64,000 nucleotides of DNA from Zygnema circumcarinatum (lineage: Eukaryota; Streptophyta; Zygnematophyceae; Zygnematales; Zygnemataceae), in the NCBI GenBank assembly GCA_037447605.1, contig CM074804.1, forward strand, positions 3,552,515 to 3,616,514, given 5' to 3'. Position numbers and translations under genes: made by a program. Under the pieces are notes generated by a model that saw only the letters and a program-made list of their open reading frames with translations, had not been told where the DNA came from and searched no databases. Positions within the stretch are counted from its first letter, which is position 1. Every line of letters begins with the position of its first letter. Below are positions 61,681 to 64,000 of this stretch, piece by piece.

Positions 61681-62728
61681 CTCATTCGTTGTTGGATTCC
61701 AGAGCCCGAGAGAGTCGTTTGCAGTGCGTATGCTCTTCATGTGATGGCGGTTCAGGTTAGGACTGGTTATTTGCAGATGGGGAGGTCTTTTCTATTTTTT
61801 GCCTTGTGTCCTTCCTTCAAGCCTTTGTTTCCCTCCAGTATTTTTTATGAATGTTTGACGTTTTAGTTGCGAGTCGTTGGTCGCATTGACCATTATGGTG
61901 GTCTGTAACGCATGAGCCTTTCAAGGTCTTTTAGGGTTTTTACTTGTTACTTTGTTACTGAAAGTGACTAAGTTCGAAAATATTCGAATGTCAAGCTACA
62001 TGGACACCTTGGTGTACCATGTTGCAACTGGCGAGCTACCCTCCTTCGTGATCTCCGAGGGCCTATTTGCAGTTACGAGTCTGTTGCAATGGTGTGAGGG
62101 CGAGGGAGCTGGGGTTGGAGTGGGAGTGGGAGAGGGAGAAGGAGGGGAAGAAGTGAGGGAGAAGGGATAGGGAAAGAAGTGAGGAAGAAGGGGGGAGGGA
62201 GAGGGATAGGGAGAGAGAGGGAGGAGGGAGAGAAGGACAAAGAAATTAAAGCACACGAAACGAAAGAAGAACTGAAAGAGAGAGAAAAGAGAAATCGAAA
62301 AGAGAGTGAAAACAAAAAGGAATAGAGAAACAGAGGATAAAAGACAAAGAGACGGAATATAGAGAAAGATAAATTAGAGGCGAGGGAATGAGAATAAAAA
62401 CGAGAGACGCGAAGTGTAGAGAGCGCGAGGCAGGGACAAGCGAAGGCAGGCAGGCAGGCACCCACGAACTTGGAACGAGCTGAGACGAGGCGAGGCGAGG
62501 CGATGGCCCACAAAATGAAAATGCCGTAGGAGAACACGCGAGGGGCGGGCGGGCGGAGGCGGGCCGTACGACCGGAATGGATGGGGATGTTGTGCCGTGT
62601 ACGGATGCACGGGTTCCACTGTACGACATGGTTACCGTACGATATCTGTACGGATAAAAGGTGCGCCCTTGGAAGTTGCAAAGTTCCACGCCATGGTAAG
62701 CACAAGTCACGAGGCCTCGTTCGCAGCC
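61681..62728 (+). promoter_or_regulatory. Intergenic with purine tract and GTACG-rich promoter
   Basis: A purine-rich simple sequence (62095-62400) is followed, upstream of the next gene, by at least five GTACG cores within 62564-62652 (for example ccgtacg, tgtacgg, ccgtacg). No gene is supported. Confidence 0.45.
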
Positions 62729-64000
62729 ATGGCGTCCGGCGCCGCGTCAGGGGACTGGCGCCGGAGGGCTGGCATCAGGCGCAGGTGCTCCTTGCTTTTT
62801 CTTGCAGGCCCTGCTCGTTTCAGCAGGAGTCATGGACTGCCTGATTTCACATTCTTGTATCACTGCCTCTGCCTCATCTGATCTTGTAAGCCGTTTTGAG
62901 AAAGCTTCGTGATTCAGGGGGTCTTGACAACCTCCATCAGAGATTCGGCTTTGCCTCAAATCATAGCGTCGACGTTCCTTTTGTAAGATAAACTTCATGA
63001 TTTTTCATGCTGTGCTGCTCATATCGGTCCCTGCTCTATTTCTTGCAGGAGAGTCCTGGACAGGGCCTGTCCGTGCCACTATTTTGGCGTCCATTGTTGG
63101 CTTCAATTTGTGACGGCACTTGCAGTTGGCGCAGCCATTACAGGATTTTTGCATCACTCAGGCATTAAGATCTCGGTGTGTCAAAGCTCCTTTTGTTCCT
63201 CTTAAGGAGTTTTTGTTGGAGCGCCGTTTTTATCTGTTCAACTTAGTTGCGTATGCGTGTCGGCATGCGTCTAAAGCTGTATAAATATGATTTGATTCTT
63301 ATTTGATTTGATTTGCTTCTCGGCAAAAAACTTGGGTGGACACATTTTGACAAATTAGTAAAATGTCTGGAAATCATTGAATTTCTAGGACATTCTTAAG
63401 AGCAGCGCCCAAGTACGTAGTGTTGATAATCTCCATTTTTGATTTCAAGACACCGTTTTCAGCTTCGGCTTACTGGAAGATCTATGTGAAAAGTTGTCAG
63501 TTTCGAGTCAATCAAGCATGCAGTTTTTCGATCAAACTTCAAATAAATTCGGCGGCCAGGACAGCCTCATGAGATATGAAGTTATCGTCTGCAGGTCAGT
63601 GAGAAGCACGAGGAGGAGGTAGACCTGGCTGTGCTTTGGCCAACAGCGGAGGGCCAAGGTTGGCAACCAGCCACTGCTCCCAGAACTTCTGATTGGCCAT
63701 GTAAGTATCCCGCTTTACCCGGTATCTGCAGGTCATCCACTTCTAGCGGAACTTATACTTTGCCTTGTCGATTCAGCCAGCATATTTTTGTTTGGTGTAA
63801 GAAATAATCTGATGCATTTGATTTTATGGGAGGATTTTTCCTGCGTATTCTTTGTGGTGCTTCGGCTATCTTGTCTGTGGAAAAAAACCAGGGATGTTCG
63901 TCCGTAAAGTGGCCCTGTTTAACACATAGGACGTATGTGAACGGTGTTTAATGGTTGTAGTGCCGCAGCAGCCGAGTAACGGGTATCTCATGGTTCGTTG
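62729..64000 (+). CDS. O-fucosyltransferase-like (plant GT106/DUF246 type) protein, 5' part only
   Basis: The gene runs off the right edge. Exons 62729-62784, 63049-63175, 63595-63700 and 63961 to the end join in phase. A basic N-terminus (MASGAASGDWRRRAG) precedes one membrane segment (LQFVTALAVGAAITGFL), giving a type II Golgi topology. A stem follows with VLWPTAEGQGWQPATAP, and the last visible exon reads PQQPSNGYLMVR. The text LW…GW and SNGYLMVR is what precedes the GGLNQ motif of plant O-fucosyltransferase-family enzymes, which add sugars to cell-wall polymers or proteins. The catalytic domain lies outside the window, so the call rests on this short signature. The start was chosen as the first ATG that keeps phase into the second exon. 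Confidence 0.55.

Overview
The window is nuclear DNA from a green plant of the streptophyte line, most likely a streptophyte (charophyte-grade) alga with a compact genome. The reasons are: genes with many short GT-AG introns of about 100-700 bases; a plastid-type class II DAHP synthase; the galactolipid remodelling enzyme SFR2; the plastid RNA-binding protein TAB2/ATAB2; an HSI2/VAL-type B3 plus CW-zinc-finger regulator; and an AMP1-type carboxypeptidase. I name no species. I see no operon, CRISPR array, rRNA or tRNA. Gene models below were built by joining conserved protein segments at splice sites with matching reading phase. They are predictions; transcripts could move individual junctions.

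Layout, left to right: DAHP synthase (-, 242-3193); an hAT-like element carrying a nested MITE (3985-5078); a four-RRM/SPOC RNA-binding protein (-, 5656-12059); glutamate carboxypeptidase II/AMP1 (+, 13354-18550); a repeat complex with a long inverted repeat, a purine-rich spacer, a 422-bp hAT MITE with perfect 8-bp target duplication, and an inverted truncated copy of a downstream gene (18751-20512); cyclin L (-, 21143-24912); an intronless lung-seven-transmembrane (GOST) protein (+, 25366-26718); a mitochondrial-carrier-family protein (-, 27933-30402); SFR2 (+, 31388-37482); TAB2 (-, 38150-41749); a 79-residue acidic-tailed protein of possible GON7 type (+, 42116-42873); VAL-like B3/CW regulator (-, 44288-48392); a repeat field (48600-50704); a secreted helical protein of unknown function (+, 51432-52906); RNase P/MRP subunit POP1 (-, 53582-58794); a DUF829/TMEM53 alpha/beta hydrolase (+, 59211-61680); and the 5' part of an O-fucosyltransferase-like gene that runs off the right edge (+, 62729 onward).

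From 5.6 kb to 61.7 kb the genes alternate strand strictly, giving six consecutive head-to-head pairs. Three of the shared promoters are under 460 bases (cyclin L/LU7TM, TAB2/small protein, POP1/DUF829). Promoter regions repeatedly carry CCGTACGG palindromes and G-box CCACGTGG elements. The genes are mostly housekeeping: aromatic amino-acid entry, RNA processing (SPOC protein, cyclin L, POP1), plastid lipid and translation functions (SFR2, TAB2), membrane traffic, and developmental or chromatin regulation (AMP1, VAL). I see no single pathway cluster. The most unusual content is the small conserved-looking gene opposite TAB2, the repeat complex that carries an inverted gene fragment, and a ten-base-periodic array in the AMP1 promoter.
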